Of a stretch of 64,000 nt of DNA, positions 62,252 to 64,000 are shown in pieces (positions within the stretch are counted from its first letter, which is position 1; every line of letters begins with the position of its first letter). Source of the stretch: Bacillota bacterium (GTDB lineage Bacteria; Bacillota; Clostridia; Lachnospirales; Lachnospiraceae); contig JAEZMV010000017.1 in NCBI GenBank assembly GCA_023414875.1, forward strand, positions 313,541-377,540, in the 5' to 3' direction. The position numbers and the translations under genes were made by a program. Below the pieces are notes generated by a model. It was given only the letters and a program-made list of their open reading frames with translations. It made no database searches and was not told where the DNA came from.

Positions 62252-62962
62252 ATGAAGAGATGGAAGCTAGCTACAATCATTCTTTTTGTATTTTTATTAT
62301 CAGGATGTGTTCAAAAGAGTGATGTCACCGAGGAACAAAGTGATGCTGTTGCAGAGTATATGGCGGGACTTCTGCTAAAATATGATGAGGAATATGACCG
62401 GAGTCTAACTCCTATTGAGGAAATTAAAGCGACTGAGACTAATATTGTAGGGGAAGAAGCTACGGATGTCCCCACGCCTACAGTAGCCTTGGAGGATAAT
62501 TCTACCAATAGTAATTCTGATGAAAATGACGTCGATAATCAAAAGGATTATACGTTATCAGAAGTGATTGGAGAAGAAGATTTTGATATAAAATATAAAG
62601 GCTATAAGATGTATGACACTTATCCGGAAGATTCGGATTCCTTTTCGCTAACACCTAGGGAAGGATATCAACTGTTAGTAGCAACCTTTGAAGTTATTAA
62701 TAAGACGGACAGTAGCAAGAAAATTAACCTTAGGGTTAAAAGAAAAGAGATAAAATACCAATTGGATATTAATGTTGGCACAGTATATAAACCTTTTCTT
62801 ACATTACTGGTTGATGATCTACAATATCTCGATATTTCACTAGATGGCGGCAAATCTACGAGTGCGCTTTTAGTATTTGAAGTATCTAAGAATACAAAGC
62901 TCTCGGATATTAATTTAATTGTATCTAGGAACGAACGGTCAGAAATTATTGAATTTAAATAA
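62252..62962 (+). CDS. lipoprotein with DUF4352-like domain
   Basis: A 236-aa protein with a lipoprotein signal: MKRWKLATII then lipobox LSGC with Cys19 as attachment site. A low-complexity acidic linker (about 55-90) leads to a beta-rich C-terminal domain with GYQLLVATFEVINKTDSSKK, similar to DUF4352/DUF5067 Ig-like lipoproteins. Function unknown. Single gene after a terminator; GGGGG upstream of ATG. Confidence 0.75.
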   Translation: MKRWKLATIILFVFLLSGCVQKSDVTEEQSDAVAEYMAGLLLKYDEEYDRSLTPIEEIKATETNIVGEEATDVPTPTVALEDNSTNSNSDENDVDNQKDYTLSEVIGEEDFDIKYKGYKMYDTYPEDSDSFSLTPREGYQLLVATFEVINKTDSSKKINLRVKRKEIKYQLDINVGTVYKPFLTLLVDDLQYLDISLDGGKSTSALLVFEVSKNTKLSDINLIVSRNERSEIIEFK

Positions 62963-63172
62963 AATATATTTTAATTTGTGTTGTATGAAATGATGAAAGT
63001 ATTTGATGATAACCTTTTGCCGTTATTCTTGAGAACCAATTGAACAGGTATACAAATGAATTATTATTTATATAATGAACCGAATTAATAGATTTGAATG
63101 TTGATATCAGAAATAGTTGCATCTTGCTAAAGATTAAGAATAATAAAAAAAAGATAATGAAAGGAAATAGCT

Positions 63173-63553
63173 ATGGGTTTTGTAGAAAGAAAGCGAATTA
63201 AGTTCTTTGGTTTACCGTTCACGTTTACGAAGTATTCAATAACAGAAGAGAAGGTTACAATTACGGCTGGTTTTTTAAGTATCACTGAAGATGACGCTTA
63301 TATGTATAAGATACAAGATGTACGATTAACAAGAAGTTTATCAGAGCGTATCTTTAAATTAGGGACAATCACATGTTATACGGGTGATACGACACATCCT
63401 GAGCTTATCTTGGTACATATCAAGCATTCCAGCGAAATCAAAGATTTTATCATGCAGTCCTCTGAGGAAGCTAGAAGAAAGAGAAGATCCTTGCACACCA
63501 TGAATATTGATGCGGAAGAATTAGATGAGCAGGAGCTGGAAGATATTAACTAG
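63173..63553 (+). CDS. bacterial PH-domain (bPH_2) protein
   Basis: A 126-aa protein with a PH-like beta fold: TKYSITEEKVTITAGFLS, YKIQDVRLTRSLSERIFKLGTI, ILVHIKHSSEIKDFI. Similar to YdbS/YdbT-type bPH_2 domains, but with no membrane segments, so a stand-alone PH domain plus a Lys/Arg- and Glu-rich tail. Function unknown. AAAGGAAA upstream of ATG. Confidence 0.8.
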   Translation: MGFVERKRIKFFGLPFTFTKYSITEEKVTITAGFLSITEDDAYMYKIQDVRLTRSLSERIFKLGTITCYTGDTTHPELILVHIKHSSEIKDFIMQSSEEARRKRRSLHTMNIDAEELDEQELEDIN

Positions 63554-63573
63554 TAAAAAGTATACTTATACGC

Positions 63574-63602
63574 TTGACATTTTTCGATACAAATTGTACA
63601 AT
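63574..63602 (+). promoter_or_regulatory. rRNA operon promoter P1
   Basis: TTGACA (63574-63579), 17-bp spacer, TACAAT (63597-63602). Close to consensus and in tandem with P2. Confidence 0.8.
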
Positions 63603-63660
63603 ATAAATCCACCGTTGATGAATGGCCACGATAAAGTGTTCAAATATAACAAAATAGTGG

Positions 63661-63689
63661 TTGACATAATACATCGAACGTGTTACACT
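63661..63689 (+). promoter_or_regulatory. rRNA operon promoter P2
   Basis: TTGACA (63661-63666), 17-bp spacer, TACACT (63684-63689), 87 bp after P1. Confidence 0.8.
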
Positions 63690-64000
63690 AATAAAGTTGG
63701 CGGTGCGGAACTTACACTGATGCAAACTGCATCACAACAAAATGAACCTTGATAATTGAACAGTATAACAACCCTGAAAATTCTAAAATATTTAGAGTTC
63801 CACATGAGCTCTAAAGTAAGATTTTTCATTAGATATATCAGTGATGATGTATCACGAACCGTATTGATATGGAAGTATTGATACAACCACAAAAACAGTA
63901 AAGATAACAGGATTGCTTGAACAACCAGAGATGGTTGTGATGTTGATCAGAAATGATCGACAATGGCTAACGTTTATCTGACTGGATCAAAAACTTAAAC
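63690..64000 (+). other. probable rRNA leader; 16S gene expected just beyond
   Basis: Non-coding leader after two strong tandem promoters. It includes CCTTGATAATTGAACAG, the kind of segment found before 16S genes in clostridia and bacilli, and stem-loop-forming bits (AACAACCA/TGGTTGT near 63928-63945). The window ends in AAAAACTTAAAC, which would lead into the 16S 5' end. The 16S itself is not in the window, so this rests on pattern. Confidence 0.65.

Overview
The window reads as the chromosome of a low-GC, anaerobic, endospore-forming Firmicute, most likely a Lachnospiraceae (Clostridium cluster XIVa) species. The reasons are spo0A, spoIVB and coat-protein genes, a gap-pgk-tpiA-gpmI-secG-rnr-smpB-ssrA block, DUF4317, BspA-type and Ig-like surface proteins, AT-rich intergenic DNA and strong Shine-Dalgarno sites. 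Almost every gene is on the + strand. No prophage, intact transposon, CRISPR array or tRNA gene was seen. The species call is inference.

Layout. 1-2.7 kb: two paralogous pairs of small CotF-like coat genes flanking a zinc alcohol dehydrogenase. 2.9-4.3 kb: an ECF sigma factor with a Cys tail, a TfoX C-terminal-domain protein and a DUF3795 protein. 4.5-8.8 kb: MATE exporter, then an ArsR/CadC repressor with a visible promoter and operator, and a P1B metal ATPase. 9-12.8 kb: a secreted protein with about twelve BIG2 domains. 13-17.7 kb: recN, spoIVB, spo0A. 18-26.5 kb: lower glycolysis (gap, pgk, tpiA, gpmI), secG, rnr, smpB. 26.8-29.3 kb: S41 peptidase, a Bfd-like ferredoxin on the - strand, and tmRNA. 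smpB, rnr and ssrA form a trans-translation and RNA-decay neighbourhood.

29.4-33.8 kb is the most unusual part. It has an orphan - strand unit (promoter, 24-aa leader peptide, intrinsic terminator, 52-aa Lys/Arg-rich ORF). It is followed by an ArsP-type permease with a Cys-rich repeated loop, an 83-aa Cys-rich protein with the same CGC motifs, a GH1 beta-glucosidase, and a SigZ-like sigma factor ending in a run of Cys. 34-42.4 kb: OFA-family MFS transporter, a two-component system followed by a two-gene FtsX-type ABC transporter (probably a peptide or antibiotic stress module), a repeat-rich gap and another MFS transporter. 42.5-50 kb: NudC, secreted CAP and LRR proteins, DUF4317, a DUF2680 protein and several very small genes. 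50-54.3 kb: VanY-like peptidase, TspO-like membrane protein, and DUF2935 and YitT proteins on the - strand. 54.3-63.6 kb: rsgA, two GNAT proteins, a Gfo/Idh/MocA oxidoreductase, a second two-component system, a lipoprotein and a PH-domain protein. The last 430 bases carry tandem strong promoters and a leader typical of an rRNA operon, so a 16S rRNA gene probably starts just beyond the window.
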